Origin: Tuctoria greenei
Taxonomy: Eukaryota > Streptophyta > Magnoliopsida > Poales > Poaceae
Direction of reading: 5' to 3'
Assembly (NCBI GenBank): GCA_036927565.1
Contig: JAYESD010000111.1
Coordinates: 1 to 64,000, forward strand
Length of the DNA: 64,000 bases
Part shown: positions 43,862 through 56,459 of the stretch, piece after piece
Numbering within the stretch: position 1 is the stretch's first letter
Layout of the letters: each line of letters starts with the position of its first letter
Program-made: the position numbers and the translations under genes
Notes under the pieces: generated by a model
The model's input: only the letters and a program-made list of their open reading frames with translations
Told to the model about the DNA's origin: nothing
Databases searched by the model: none

Positions 43862-46029
43862 TGAATAGGCATGCATAAGACAAATTATGCCTTGGTCTTA
43901 GGTACCCAAGCTTGCTTGGGTCCTTTGAGGTTAGTCACAAGTGATTTGGGCACCCACACATGAGACTTGGTATACCCATGGAGTGGCCCAACATATTTGG
44001 CATAAACTCTTCTAATATTACTTTTCATAAGTACATACAAAGCATCAAATGTTCTGAATAAAACTTGTTGTTCATATGTGTTAACAATGTTAAACTTATC
44101 AACATTATTAAATTTTCTAACTTGAGAGGTGTTTCCCTTGACAAAGGCAATGCATTACTTGTTATTCTCGTGGCTTCTAGCATTTTTTTTCACCACAAGA
44201 ATACTCAATGCCATATTTGACATTAGGAGGTCTTGTGACCAAGTATGCACTACGTGCATACTTGACCTTCTCCTTGTCAAATATGCCACTTCGGAAAGGA
44301 TGTTTGTCTTTTGTCAAGTTTGACTTTTCTTCAAGTTAGTGTCAATTTTAGCACATGTACAAGCAATAGCAGTTTTAGATCTTAAATGTTGAGAAGGTGA
44401 GCTTGAAGAGGATAAAGAACCACTTAGTTTGAGTGACTCAACTTGTACTTCAAGAATCTTGTTAACTTTGGTCAAGTTAGCAAGTTCATTCTTGATGGTG
44501 GCGGTTGAGTCATTTAACTTCATGCAAGCTTCCTTGCTTGAAGATAACTTAAGTTCTAGTGATTTTCTTTGCTCCTTTTCAATTTCAAGGAGCTTTTTGA
44601 TCTTAAGATATTCCTCCTTTTGGAGGATGATCATATCTTCTTGATGATCAACTAGCTCCTCCTTATCAACAAGCTTATCCATCAAGAATTTCATCTTAGC
44701 AGAAGATTTATTGTCTAAACCTCTAAGCATGTCTACATCATCACTAGAATTATCACCATCACTAGTAAAGGAATGCAAGGAGGAATATTTAGTTGTTACC
44801 TTTCTTTTACCTTCCTTGGCCATTAGACATGTGTTATAATTGTCCTTCCATGCGCCCATGGTTGGGAAGAGAGTGGATTTCTTGGCAGTCTTCTTGATGG
44901 TTATGGTAGCCATCTCTTCCTCTTCTTCGGATGAGGACTCATCATTGGAGTCCCACTCCTTCCCTAGATGAGCTTGGCCATATTGCTTCTTCTTCTTGAA
45001 CATTTCCTTAGGTTGAGGCTTGTTGTCCTTAGTCTTCCTCTTATTTTCCTCATGAGGATAGTCTACTATGAAATGGTCGTACTCTCCACAGTTATAGCAA
45101 GCATGCCTCATTTTTGGTCTTGGTTTGTCCATATGTCTTCTTTCATTTGAGCTACCACGTTGTCTTCTTCTCATAATTTTCTTAAACTACTTCATGAATA
45201 AGATCATTTCTTCTTCATCGATGTCACTGCTTTCATCATCACTGTCATCTTCTCCATGAGCTTCTTGAGATTCTTTTGATATGGGTTTACAACTGTACTC
45301 CAAAGCAACTCCTTTCTTCTTTGTCGAGGCAAGGTCGACAATTTTTTTGACATGCCTGGCTTGCTTCTTCATCACTTCAAAGTTGATAATCTTCCCAAGA
45401 AGTTCATCCGGGGTCATCTTCCGATAACCGAGGCTTTCTCTAATCATCGAGCAAAGAGTGACATTGTGAGGCTTGAATGCTCTAAGAATTAGCTTTACGA
45501 CCTCGCGATCATTTCACTTCTTGCTGCCATATTCTCGGACTTTGTTGATAAGATTCTTCAATCGATTATACATATCTTGTGGTGACTCATCTTCTTCAAT
45601 GGTGAATCTTTCCAATTCACCTTCAATCATTTCAATTTTAGCTTCACGTACATGACGATCACCTTCATGTGCGGTTTGTAGAGCATCCCATATCTCCTTG
45701 GCAATTTCGAGTCCATCCACTTTGGTGAACTTGTCTCGGCTCAGTGATGATGTGATTACAGCTGCAGCTTGAGCGTTCCAATGAATAGCTTGTTCTTGGC
45801 TTGGAGTCAGCTCTTCATCATCGACCGGGATATCTATCCATGTACACACTATATGCCACAAACTGAGGTTAAGAGATATGAGATGCATTTTCATGTTTTG
45901 TCTCCACATAGAATAAACATTGCCATCGAAGAAAGGTGCTTTCCCTAAAGGAATTGACAGGTAATGATTATTGTTAGAATTTAACCGATCATAATTAAAA
46001 GGATATCGGGAGTAGTCGGTGTGACTACT
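43862..46029 (-). pseudogene. element B gag, cut by element D
   Basis: It begins (truncated) with YSRYPFNYDRLNSNNNHYL and MWRQNMKMHLISLN, then WDALQTAHEGDRHVREAKI. TGA replaces Trp after GSKK (~45513), and a TAG interrupts MK-FKKIMRRRQRG (~45186). The zinc knuckle reads CYNCGEYDHFIVDY, Tyr in place of the last Cys. An acidic segment and a long coiled coil follow to 44314; the gag end continues with damage to ~43870. At 46029 the sequence switches to the LTR of D. Confidence 0.9.
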
Positions 46030-46376
46030 TGAAAGCATCTAGGCCCCCATGAGGTATGGTTTCGATGATTAATGACAACCATTGGACTTTACTAATGAAT
46101 TTTTGGATGCAAGGTCTCTCATAATCACTCAATCAAATGAAATCAATATGTCATTGGAGACCCATATACAATCACTTTATGAGATCAAATCAATGATATG
46201 AAGACAAGAAGTGAAAGCTCTTATGTCAAAGTCATTCAACCACAATTGATGACACTTAATGCTTGACAACCATCAGAAGTACATTTCCAACAAAAGTCTA
46301 AGAGGTCAATCGAGCAAGACACAAAAGAATCACTTAGAAACAACGCGAAGTAAACAAAATCAACTCACCGGATCAA

Positions 46377-46745
46377 CCGATGATTTCTGAGAAAGACACA
46401 TCAGTCGAGTTGGTTCAGCAGAAGAAGAAGACCTCAGAACAAAGCACTCACTGGATCATCCGATGTTAAGGGCTCAGCTACATCGGTCCATCAGTACAGT
46501 TTGTAATATCCTTGGACCAAGTGTAGCACCGGATCATCCGATGTACAGAAATATACATATCGGTCAATCACTACAGTAAGCATCAAGTTTGAGCCAATTC
46601 TAGAGGAAGAGCCACCGGATCATCCGATGAGAAGACAAGTGCAACATCGGTCTAACAACGGTCATATCTGACACAATGACGTCAGCTAAAGTAAACTTGA
46701 CTGATGATTACTAAAGATGAGACATCGGATCATCCGGTGTTCGCA
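46377..46745. repeat. array of CGGATCATCCG motifs in LTR D
   Basis: Five copies of (A/C)(C/T)(C/G)GGATCA(T/A)CCGATG (46377, 46451, 46529, 46614, 46731), the core being an 11-bp near-palindrome. They alternate with partners of type CATCGGTC(C/A)ATCA (46480, 46557, 46643 and a weaker one at ~46411). The spacing is about 80 bp. Confidence 0.85.
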
Positions 46746-46794
46746 GAAAAGTTCTGTTAGCCTACTTTTCCAACGGCTATTTCGTGGAGGCTGG

Positions 46795-46804
46795 CTATAA
46801 ATAC
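46795..46804 (+). promoter_or_regulatory. TATA box in LTR D
   Basis: CTATAAATAC, ~50 bp after the last motif of the array. Confidence 0.75.
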
Positions 46805-47430
46805 CCCCTAAACCGGTCATTTCGACAAGTCTTGATCACCAGACATTCTCAACACATCCACAAGCGTTCAAGACCAAGAGCCATCACTTCTACATCATTC
46901 CGACCACCTACAGATAGGCTAGAACTACTTAGAGAGAGAGCTTGTGTGCCTCCATTCTGGTTGAGTGGAATCTCTAGGATAGTGAGAGCCTCAAGGGAGT
47001 GCCCCATGGTGTTTGTAACTATGATAGACTTCCGGAGCTTGCTAAGGCGTTTGTGGTAGCCCGGAGGGTCGAAGTTGTACAAGGCTTGAGCTCCACCTTG
47101 CCGAGGTTGGCAAACGGAGAAGAATAGTGGAGATACCTCGTCTCGGTGACTTGGGTGTGGCTATACTCTTTGGTGGGTGCCACAACGTGGATGTAGGAAG
47201 ATCTTGACGATCTTGCCGAACCACGGGATAAATCCTTGTGTCTCCTCGGGAGTTTGCATCCTCTTCCTCTCCCTTACATTTATGCATTTTATATTCCGTG
47301 AAGTTGCTATTTACTTCAATGCATAGATTGTTTGCGTAGGGAATTGGGCTTTTAGGGATTAAGTTTTATTGCTTAGATTTTTTAAAAGAAGCCCAATTCA
47401 CCCCCCCCTCTTGGGCATTCGATCCTTACA

Positions 47431-47448
47431 ATTGGTATCAGAGCAAGG
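47431..47448 (+). other. primer binding site of element D
   Basis: ATTGGTATCAGAGCAAGG, containing TGGTATCAGAGC, complementary to the 3' end of initiator Met tRNA; directly next to the LTR. Confidence 0.9.
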
Positions 47449-47490
47449 TTGCTCATAGGATCATTCTAGCTTCACCGCTAGAGAGCTAAA

Positions 47491-48531
47491 ATGGCCAAGG
47501 TTGGGGGTTCGGTTCCTATCTTCGAGGGCAAGAACTTTGCCTATTGGAAAGCACGCATGCGCGCTTATCTAGAGGCTATTGCTCCTGAAGTATGGGAAGC
47601 GACCCACGCGGGGTTTGGAGAACACAACTATGTTGGTGATCAAATTAAATGGGATGCGAAAGCTAGGAATGCAATTTATGAATGTATTAGTCAAGATGTA
47701 TTTGCTAGGATTGCTTGTAAAGAAAAAGCGTGTGAAATTTGAGTTTGCTTAAGATTCATGAGGGTTCTTCTCGAGTCAAGGAACTTAAATATCACATGCT
47801 TAAAGCAAAATATGATGAATTTAAGATGCTACCTCATGAAAATGTTAATGAGATGTTCTCTCGCTTGAATGTGCTTGTTGAAGAAATTAATGCTCTTGAC
47901 ATTGCTTCTCTTGGCAAGGGACTCATCAACCGCAAGATCCTCATTCTCCTTCCCAAGATAAAGTACAACATCATCAACTCCATGCTTCAAAAGGAGTCTC
48001 TTGACCACATTGAGGTTTTGGAGCTCATTGGAGAAATTCACGCTCATGAGATGACTGTACTTGGGATGATGGACCAATCATCTTCAAAAACAATTGTTGT
48101 AAAGGCCTCCACCAAGAAAACAAGCCTCAAGAAGAAGAAGGTGGTTGAACCTAGCTCAAGTGAAGAAGAGAAAGCATCAAGTGAAGATGATGATGATGAT
48201 CTTGCGTTGATGATGAGAAAGTTCTCACGCTTGAACTCCAAGATTACTAAGAAGGGATACACATTTGATCCCAAGAAGAAAGCATTTCTACCAAGGAGAG
48301 ATGATCACAAGACTTGCTACAATTGTGGTGATCAAGGCCACATCTCCTATGATTGTCCAAAACCGGACAAAAGAAGAGAGAACCACAAGAGCAAGCATCG
48401 CAAGCTTGAAGAAAGTGAAGATGATGAAGAAGAGGCCAAACCCAAACCAAGATCCTTTGGGAAGAGGAAACATGACAAGGGCAAGAAGGCAAGACTCTTC
48501 CCAAAGAAGAGAAATGGCCCACAAAAGGTGT
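47491..48531 (+). pseudogene. element D gag, 5' part
   Basis: The ATG at 47491 starts MAKVGGSVPIFEGKNFAYWK. At 47740 one G is missing: a TGG Trp codon after KACEI has become TG, giving TGA and a frameshift. The next frame continues SLLKIHEGSSRVKELKYHML, then ENVNEMFSRLNVLVEEIN, a Lys/Glu-rich stretch, and an intact zinc knuckle CYNCGDQGHISYDC at ~48320. Element C then interrupts the gene after GGTGT (48527-48531). The rest is at 58183-59264. Confidence 0.9.
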
Positions 48532-49842
48532 TGTAGGATCGAAGAGCACGTGAAAAGCTACCAGAAGGGGGGTGAATGGTAGATTTAAAAATCTTACGCA
48601 GCAGAAACAATTAAAACCCCAACCCTTTCGGCAGAAAAACGATCTGTTAAAGAAATCGTGTATGTGACTAATCTAAACGTGTTTCACCGTGACAAAAGTG
48701 ATAGATATCAGAGAGAATCAAGTTACGAAGACAACACAAAAAGAATTATTGAAATCCGTCAAGAAAAACTCAGGTTATGATAAAACCACCGACGAAAGGT
48801 AGTGCTGTCCAGAAACTCGACGAGTAAAACTTGTCTGGAACAAGTCGGACGAACAAGGCACAAAAGTTCCTTCAAACTACGAATTTTATTCAATAGAAAA
48901 CAATAGGAAAAGCCCCCCAAAGTCGTCTCTCGAAGCATATTGCCACGTCATGCACCTCATGCATACGTGCAAACACCTTCCTTTGACCTTCATATGCACT
49001 GCCCTTGATTCAATCATCCTGCGTGACCTCCTGATCAGCTCAACCACAGTTCCTTCCGAACTTGGTTGTTGGAACCTCATCTCCTCCCTGAGACTAGTCC
49101 AATGGATCCTGTCACCAGCCATGACTTGAACTCAAGCAACACCTGCACATGAATAAACAACCAATCCATACGAGCCCAAATCCTCGACTTGACTCAAGTT
49201 AGTTCCGAACACAACACCTTATGTGAGCACCTCACATAAGCATGTTGCAAAACCACAGTAGAAACGATATCAACCATATCATCCAAAACGCACTAAAAAC
49301 TTAGCAAATGAATACTAAGCAATCTTTCCAATCATGTAAAGCAAGTACGAAACATTGCAACTGAAAAGCAGAAGCACTGCGGTCAAGTTCCGGACCTTGC
49401 CAGAGCAACCCGGAGCTTGAGCCGGAGCTATCAAAAGCTAGTAGAACCTAGCGCCGGAGCTTAGCAAAACCTAGTCAAAACTAGTCAACCCAAAACCGGA
49501 GCTAGACAAAGTACGTCGGAGCTTAGCAAAAGCATGCCGGAGCTATCAAGTATATGCGGAGCTATCAAAGACATGCCGGATCTAACAAAGACATGCCGGA
49601 GCTAAAGATAAAACTCACCGGAGCTATCCAAAGCTAGTCGGACCTTACCAAAAAGCCGGACCTAGCATCTAACGTAGCTGGAGCTACCCAAAACAAGCCG
49701 GACCTACCGTCGGACCTTGCTGTAGCTCAGAGCTAGAGTCGGACCTTGATAATAAGGTGTTTTGGTGATATTAAAAACTTTTATCATCAAAGCCAAGTGT
49801 ATTCACTACAAGCCAATGTATTCAGCACACATAGGTCTTACA
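48532..49842 (-). repeat. 3' LTR of element C
   Basis: TGTAGGATCGAAGAGCACG to AGGTCTTACA. It contains ~16 CGGAGCT/CGGACCT motifs at 49386-49745. The PPT (AAGGGGGAGAT on the minus strand) follows at 49843-49853. Confidence 0.9.
49386..49745. repeat. array of CCGGAGCT / TCGGACCT motifs in LTR C
   Basis: Roughly 16 copies spaced 15-30 bp apart, such as GCCGGAGCTATC, GTCGGACCTTACC and GCCGGACCTAGC. The same array is in the other LTR at 57721-58085. Confidence 0.85.
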
Positions 49843-49853
49843 ATCTCCCCCTT

Positions 49854-50847
49854 GATGAATGCATTGGCAACACCATTTAAAATCCGAACATTGGCTTATT
49901 CACATAAAAGTTTTGAAAGCAATTTCTCTCCCTTTGTAAATCAAAAGTAAAATGAGAAGAAAAATTATCCCATATTATCTGTCATTATCTCTCCCCCTTT
50001 ATTATCTCTCCTTATTCTTTTTCTTTTCATGCTTATCTCTCCCCCTTTGACAATGTATTCAGCAAGTCATGAGCATATAAGCAAATTATCTCTCCATCTT
50101 TAGTTGTTATGAGCATATTATAACATATACATATAAAACAAAGCTCATCCAAGTCATACTATCAAGTACCTTACATTATCACATCAAAGAAATACATAAG
50201 GTAGTGTAAGCCATGCTAGAGATCATATGTAATTTTCAATGTAAGCAAGTCATGATCTCACAAACTTAACTATCTCAAAACCTGATAGCATGACACTAGT
50301 TGCTGTATTTTATTATTTTTCAAAGCATAAATTTATATCATATGTTATTTGCAAGAGATTATATGCGCATCTGCCTTATTCTAACCAACCAAGCCAAGCC
50401 TATGTCATTTGACAATTAGAAGCTTAAGGACATGGTTTTAGTCATACACAACTTCTTCCAAGTTCATATCTAAGTGCAATGACAAGCCATCTCAAAAGAA
50501 GAAGTGCGATGCATGCACATTCTCTTGATCTTTTCTCAATTTATATTTGTTCATAAAAACTCAACATTTGAGTTGATTACTTGTTTAATTCTTTATGATT
50601 AAAAGCATTTGTGAGCATGCAACAAGTTCAAAACAGCAAGAAAGTTTGACCATGACCAGATTTAGTGTAAGTAATTATTCCAATTACTAGACATGGCAAA
50701 AACTACAAAATGTATAACATGAGTAATGTAGTAAAAACTTTCAGCATGTAAAAGGAATCACAAAGTCATATATGTATGAAATACTATGCTCATATTATTT
50801 TAATTTCAGATTCACACATAGACTTCCCAAGTTTCAAACACTCCCCC
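49854..50847. other. element C untranslated region between pol and 3' LTR
   Basis: AT-rich, about 1 kb, no ORF. In contrast to B and D there is neither a third ORF nor a motif array here. Confidence 0.7.
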
Positions 50848-53800
50848 TCAATTTAATCCTTGAGGATGCATAATCCCTATTTCACTACGAATGTAACAAA
50901 AACGAGTGAAATCCAAAGGTTTTGTAAAAATGTCAGCCAATTGATGTTCGGTATCTATATGGTGAAGCACAATGTTTCCTTTTTCAACGTTATCTCTGAG
51001 AAAGTGATACCTAATATCAATGTGCTTAGTTCTAGAATGTTGCACAGGGTTTTTGGCAATGCAAATAGCACTAGTGTTATCACAAAACAATGGAACACTG
51101 TCTAGATCAACCCCATAGTCCTTAAGTGTTTGAACAATCCAAAGAATTTGTGAGCAAGCACTAGCAGCAGATTCAGATTCGGTTGTGGATTGTGCAACTG
51201 AATTTTGTTTTCTAGAGGACCAAGCAACAAGAGAATTACCAAGAAAATGACAAGCACCGGAAGTACTTTTCCTATCAATCCTACAACCCCCAAAATCAGC
51301 ATCCGAAAAAGCTTTCAAAGTAACAGTTAAGGAAGAAGGAAGAAAAATGCCAAATTCTTGAGTTCCATGTAGGTACCTGAGAATCCTTTTGACGGCTTGA
51401 TGATGTGAAACACGTGGGGAAGTTTGAAACCGTGCACAAAGACGTACGCTGAATTGTATGTCCGGTCTTGATGCCGTGAGGTACAAAAGTGATCCGATCA
51501 TGCTTCTATATTCTTTTTGATCCACGAATTCACCATCTTCATCAAGTTCAAGTGTTGTTGCTGTTCCCATTGGTGTCCGAAGAGGCTTGCTTTTGTCCAT
51601 GTTGAAGCGCCTTAGGAGGTCTTTGGTATACTTCGTTTGATGCACAAAGGTACCCTCCTTGGTTTGCTTGATTTGCAGCCCCAAAAAGTAAGTGAGTTCA
51701 CCCATCATACTCATTTCAAATTCGGAACTCATCATTGCTGAAAACTTGGACACAAGATCATGAGAAGCACAACCAAAGATAATATCATCCACATACACTT
51801 GAACGAATAATGAGTCATTGCCATGATTAAGCACAAAAAGAGTTTTATCAACCTTGCCCATGGTAAACCCCTTTTCAAGTAAGAATGTTTTTAACCTATC
51901 ATACCATGCTCTAGGGGCTTGTTTGAGACCGTATAAGGCTTTGGACAGTTTGTAAACATGATTAGGAAAATCTGGATTTTCAAAACCCGGTGGTTGTTTG
52001 ACATAAACCTCCTCATCTATGTAGCCATTAAGAAAAGCACTTTTAACATCCATTTGATATAGCTTAAAACCTTTAGATGCTGCAAAAGCTAACAAAAGTC
52101 TTATGGCTTCTAATCTAGCGACAGGAGCAAAAGTTTCATCAAAATCTAGACCTTTAACTTGAGTGAAACCTTGAGCAACCAACCTAGCCTTATTCCTAAT
52201 CACAACCCCATCCTCACTTTGTTTATTTTTAAATACCCATTTAGTTCCAATTAAAGTGTGACCTTGAGGTGGAGGTACAAGTTTCCAAACATTATTTCTT
52301 TCAAAATTTTCTAACTCTTCTTGCATGGCAATAATCCAAGATTCATTAGTAAGTGCGTGTGATATATCTTTGGGTTCAAAAGAAGCAACAAAAGCAAAAT
52401 GAGCATGAGAGTTTGGATCGCAAAACCTGGACCGTGTGACTCGTTCGTGCAGGCTTCCAATCATCTGTTGTGGGGGATGATCTTTGTAAAAACATAGGGG
52501 AACAGATGTCTCACAAGCTTCTTCTTCATAAGGTTCATCGTAGATTGATGATCTTGTGACTTCTGGACGATCAGGACCAGCAGAGGTGATAACCGGAGCT
52601 TGTTCAATGTCCGGAGTTGGACACGTGTCAGCTTCGGAACTACCAGGCAGTATCTCCGACTCTTCTTCATTTTCGAAAATACCCTCCCCCTGAGGATACG
52701 GATCTGGTCCTGCAACACCGGAGCTAGTACCTGGGCTAGCTTCATCAAAAGACACTTCACAAGTCTCCACAATTTTGTTAGTGTCAAGTAAAAGCACACG
52801 GTAGCCTCTAGTATGAGATGGATAACCAACAAACATGCCATCAATGGATCTAGGTTCAAATTTATCAAGATTACCATGTTTCTTAACAAAGCATTTGCAA
52901 CCAAAGACCCGAAAGTGTGTAACACTAGGCCTATGTCCAAACCGAAGCTCATATGGTGTTTTACCTAGCTTAGCACGCAAGAAAACACGATTTTAGATAT
53001 AACAAGCGGTTGCTAACGCATCAGCCCAAAATTTCTTAGGAGTTTGATATTCATCAAGCATAGTCCTAGCCATCTCAACTAAGGTTCTGTTCTTTCTTTG
53101 TACAACACCATTTTGTTGAGGTACATATGGTGAAGAAAATTGATGATCTATTCTATTTTCAGAACAAAAGTGATCAAAAGATTGATTTTTAAATTCAGTT
53201 CCATTATCACTTCTAATTGCTTTTAATGATCCTGGGTGATCAATTGATAATCTAAGAAATAAAGTTCTAAAGTGACTAAAAACTTCATTCTTAGACGCCA
53301 TAAAATACACCCAAGAATATCTAGAATAATCATCAACAATAACAAGAGCATACCATTTACCTCCGAAGGATTGAACACGTGAAGGTCCTACGGTGTCAAG
53401 GTGCAAAAGTTGACATGGTTCAGTTGTCATGATCATTGTGAGAGGAGTATGTGAACCTGTAACCATCTTAGCATGTCTACAAGAAGAGCACACAATTTCT
53501 TTGTCCCCTTTAAGCTTAGGCAGCCCACGTATGCGATCAAGAGCACTAACACGCGTTAGGTGATCAAAGCCTACGTGACCAAGTCTACGATGCCAAAAAT
53601 ATAAGTCCTTTGAATCATTAGCAACTAGACACCTATGCTTAGAGGAAGACATATCAAAATCAGCTTTAAAAACTCTTCCAAACCGAGACATGTTAAAAAT
53701 AAGCTCACTATTTGAACCTACAACTTTGCAGCAGTTTTTATTGAAAATAATTTCTAGATTTTCATCTAGCAATTGTGCAACAGAAAGCAAGTTGTATTTC

Positions 53801-54006
53801 AAATTTTTGACAAGTGCCACATCCTTCAAAGTGTAGTGATCATTTACTCTAACCGAACCCTTAGCAATTATAGGAGTTGAAGAATTATCGGCAAAAGTAA
53901 CATTTTCTACACGTGACACAAAAGAGAGGGAGGAGAACCAATCTTTGTTACCGGTCATGTGTCGTGAGCAACCTGAATCCACAATCCAAATGTTCTCCTT
54001 CCTCAA
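50848..54006 (-). pseudogene. element C pol
   Basis: Same frame as gag. Protease IVDSGCSRHMTG is intact. Integrase has HLDTVGPS and RSDNGTEFKN, but the third catalytic residue is Gln: QQNGVVQRKNRTL, coded CAA. A TAA at 52993-52995 interrupts ATACYI-NRVFLRAKLG. RT is intact (ARLVAQGFTQVKGLDFDETF, YGLKQAPRAWYDRL, VYVDDIIFGC), as is RNase H (SDADFGGCRIDRKSTSG, ending DIFTKPLDFTRFCYIRSEIG). The integrase-RT linker holds several CGGAGCT motifs in coding sequence. The substitution by itself would abolish strand transfer in known DDE integrases. Confidence 0.9.
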
Positions 54007-54084
54007 ACGTGTAACCTACATAGAAGCACAATACGTCGATGACTCAATACTGGGGTTAGTCAAAAGGCATTTAGGTATCCAGTA

Positions 54085-56397
54085 CTAAGTCACACGACGT
54101 GCAGGAGGAAAAACACGCGAAAGCTGAGATAAAACAGCAGGTTTATGAGTCAAAGATTGAGGTTTTATGTTCTTAACAGTTGATTTAGAAGTTGTTACTT
54201 GTTTAGAGTGAAAACCAGTAGCTCCGGAGGTAAAAGCAGAAGGTCCGGAGGCAAAAACTGAAGCTCCGGAGGGAACAACAGAAGATCCGGGAGCCCTTGG
54301 AGCTATCAGAACTACCGGAGCTGCTTTTGCAGATTTCTTACCAGAAGGTCCAGAAGCTACCTTTTCAAATTTCTGACTCACTAAGGAAGGTTGTGTTTTT
54401 CTAATTGCATGAAAGTTATAAGATCTAGCAATTTTTCTTTCCTTTTTCTGTTGTTTAGCTAGTATATAACAAAAATCTATGACATGACCATCTCTACCAT
54501 AGAAGGTACAATGAAATTTAACTTTGTGTTCATGTCCAGATGAGCAAGCAATATTTTTGTTTGAAACCGAGTGAGACAACACTCCTGCAGATTTGAAAAC
54601 CACTCCTTTTTGTTTAGGAACTGTTTGAATCAAACCACTTCTTAATGACTTTACAATTTTAGGTGGATGTGCCTTAGCATGAGCATGAGAATCAAAACCT
54701 AAACCAATTTTATCTTTGCAAGACTTGGAAGAATTCAGCAGCAAGTTTAGATTCTTATTCCCATTACAAAACCGACCTAGTGTCCTATTCATGTCATCAA
54801 GTTTCGTAGACAAGTCTAGGCAGTTTGCACATGAAGTTTTTCCTTTTAGTTTGCAATTGGAACAATTTTTAACTTCATGAGATTGTAAAGCATTATTCAG
54901 AATGGAAATTTCATTCATTACATCTTTTAGTTTCTTATCAAGATTTTCACATGCAGAACAATGCAAATCATCTGTAGAACAAGAAGCATCTTTTAAATTT
55001 TTATCACTAAGTGCAGCAAGCTTTTTGTTCTTTTCAGTTTCATCATCAAGTCTATCTAGAGTGGAGGAGTGTGCACTTCTTAATGTGGACAATTGTTCAT
55101 AGATTAAGTCACATGAGGGACATGCATCATCACTAGGAATCAAATTTTTTAAACGGTTAATTTCAGATTCTAGTGATTCAATTTTAGCAGCATTATCCCT
55201 AAGCTTTTTGTCCTTTTTCTTGACAATAATAGTTGCACGAGAAATAGCATCACACATTTTATTGTAGGTAGAACATACCTCATCGTCTTCACTGCTGTGT
55301 TCTGCATCCTCCTGACTTGATCTTGTTTTGCCCGCCATGAAGCATAGGTTGGTCAGATCGTCATCATCTTCATCACTTTCAAAGTCTATATCACTTGAAC
55401 TAAGTTCTTGAAGTGCGGTGATGAAGCTGTTAATCATCTTGCGTCCTATGGTACCCTTCTTTTTCTTGTTGGAATTTCCAGAGGAGGTCCAGACCTTGCT
55501 TTGTTTTTCTTCCCGGGTGGTCGGACCTGAAAGGTTAGGGCATTCTGTACGAAAGTGTCCTATTTTACCACATTCAAAACAGCGTTGAGGTCCGGAGCTT
55601 CCTCTCCTTCTAGTTCTCACATTTTGCAATGCTTTTGAGAATCTAGTAGAGATGAGTGCCAACTCCTCTTCTGGAAATTCTTCAATCTGTTCCAGGGTTA
55701 GCGAGGACAACAAAGCAAGAGTATTGCAAGATGATGATTGGCCGGAGCTAGACATATCACGTTGTGAAACAAATGCAATAGACTTGTTTGGGTTCTTACA
55801 TGCTAGGATGTCAATTTCATTGGTTTTTAGTTTGGAATAAAGTACATCTAATGTAAGAGAACTCATGACAGTTGATTCACGAATGGATGTTACTTTCATC
55901 TCCCAAACTGACATGTCTAATGCACTAAGAAGTTGTCTAGCATTCTCAGCATCAGAAAAATTAACATTGACACTACATAAGTTGCTGAGAATTTTATTGA
56001 AACGAGCAAAGAGGTCATCGATAGACTCACCTGGTTGCATCTCAAAACGCATATATTCCTTTTTGAACATATCTTGTTTTACCTCCTTGATTGTGTTGGA
56101 GCCTTCATGATAATCACAGAGAGCTCTCCAAACATCGTATGCTGACCGGAGATGCGCGACACGATCAAAGTCGCTTTGAGTGAGTCCTTGGATGATCAAG
56201 TTTCGGGCTTTGTTGTTGTTATCGACGTCCCGTAAGTTTGTGGCCGTGACTTGATCATTAGGTGGCACTTCATAAGGCTTATACACCTTCTCCCATATTG
56301 CAAAGCCTTGTGCCTGGATGAAAGCCTCCATGCGTGCCTTCCAAACCTGAAAATCAATACCAAAAAACACACAAGGTTTGGCGGAGTACTTCTCCAT
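54085..56397 (-). pseudogene. element C gag
   Basis: 770 codons from ATG 56397 (MEKYSAKPCVFFGIDFQVWK). The UBN2-type core includes VWRALCDYHEGSNTIKEVK and FARFNKILSNLC. The zinc knuckle is CFECGKIGHFRTEC (near residue 270). An acidic stretch and a long coiled coil with Cys pairs (CPSCDLIYEQL, CSACENLDKKL, CSNCKLKGKTSCANC) follow, then a Ser/Gly/Ala-rich end coded by CGGAG-motif repeats. It stops at TAG 54085-54087; a second in-frame TAG is at ~54016 before pol. Whether these TAGs are read through or are damage (relatives often have Gln at such points) cannot be told from one copy. Confidence 0.85.
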
Positions 56398-56439
56398 GAT
56401 GATTAGTCAAAAACACGTGCAAATCACAAAGATTAGAGC

Positions 56440-56459
56440 ACCGTGGCTCTGATACCAAT
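56440..56459 (-). other. primer binding site of element C
   Basis: Minus strand ATTGGTATCAGAGCCACGG. It adjoins only 11 bases of LTR (TGTAGGATCGA, 56460-56470), not a complete LTR. Confidence 0.9.

Larger units (their letters stand above)
36329..46029 (-). mobile_element. Copia element B (SIRE/Maximus-like), 5' part displaced by element D
   Basis: Minus-strand element with 3' LTR 36329-38000, PPT 38001-38016, third ORF 38423-39756, pol ~40645-43861 and gag to 46029, where element D interrupts it. Its PBS and 5' LTR must lie beyond D, outside the window. Possible target duplication at the left: AGTTT (36324-36328). Confidence 0.9.
46030..47430 (+). repeat. 5' LTR of element D, 1401 bp
   Basis: TGAAAGCATCTAGG to GATCCTTACA. 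TATA box CTATAAATAC at 46795-46804. The array described in the next entry lies upstream of it. The PBS follows directly. Confidence 0.9.

Noticed and set aside
47431..47448. tRNA gene
   Set aside because: Only the ~12-18 bases complementary to initiator Met tRNA are present; these are primer binding sites (also at 32707 and 56440).
48247..48549. Cys-rich minus-strand frame, also at 56582-56884
   Set aside because: Antisense of the element D gag zinc knuckle, present twice because that segment is duplicated.
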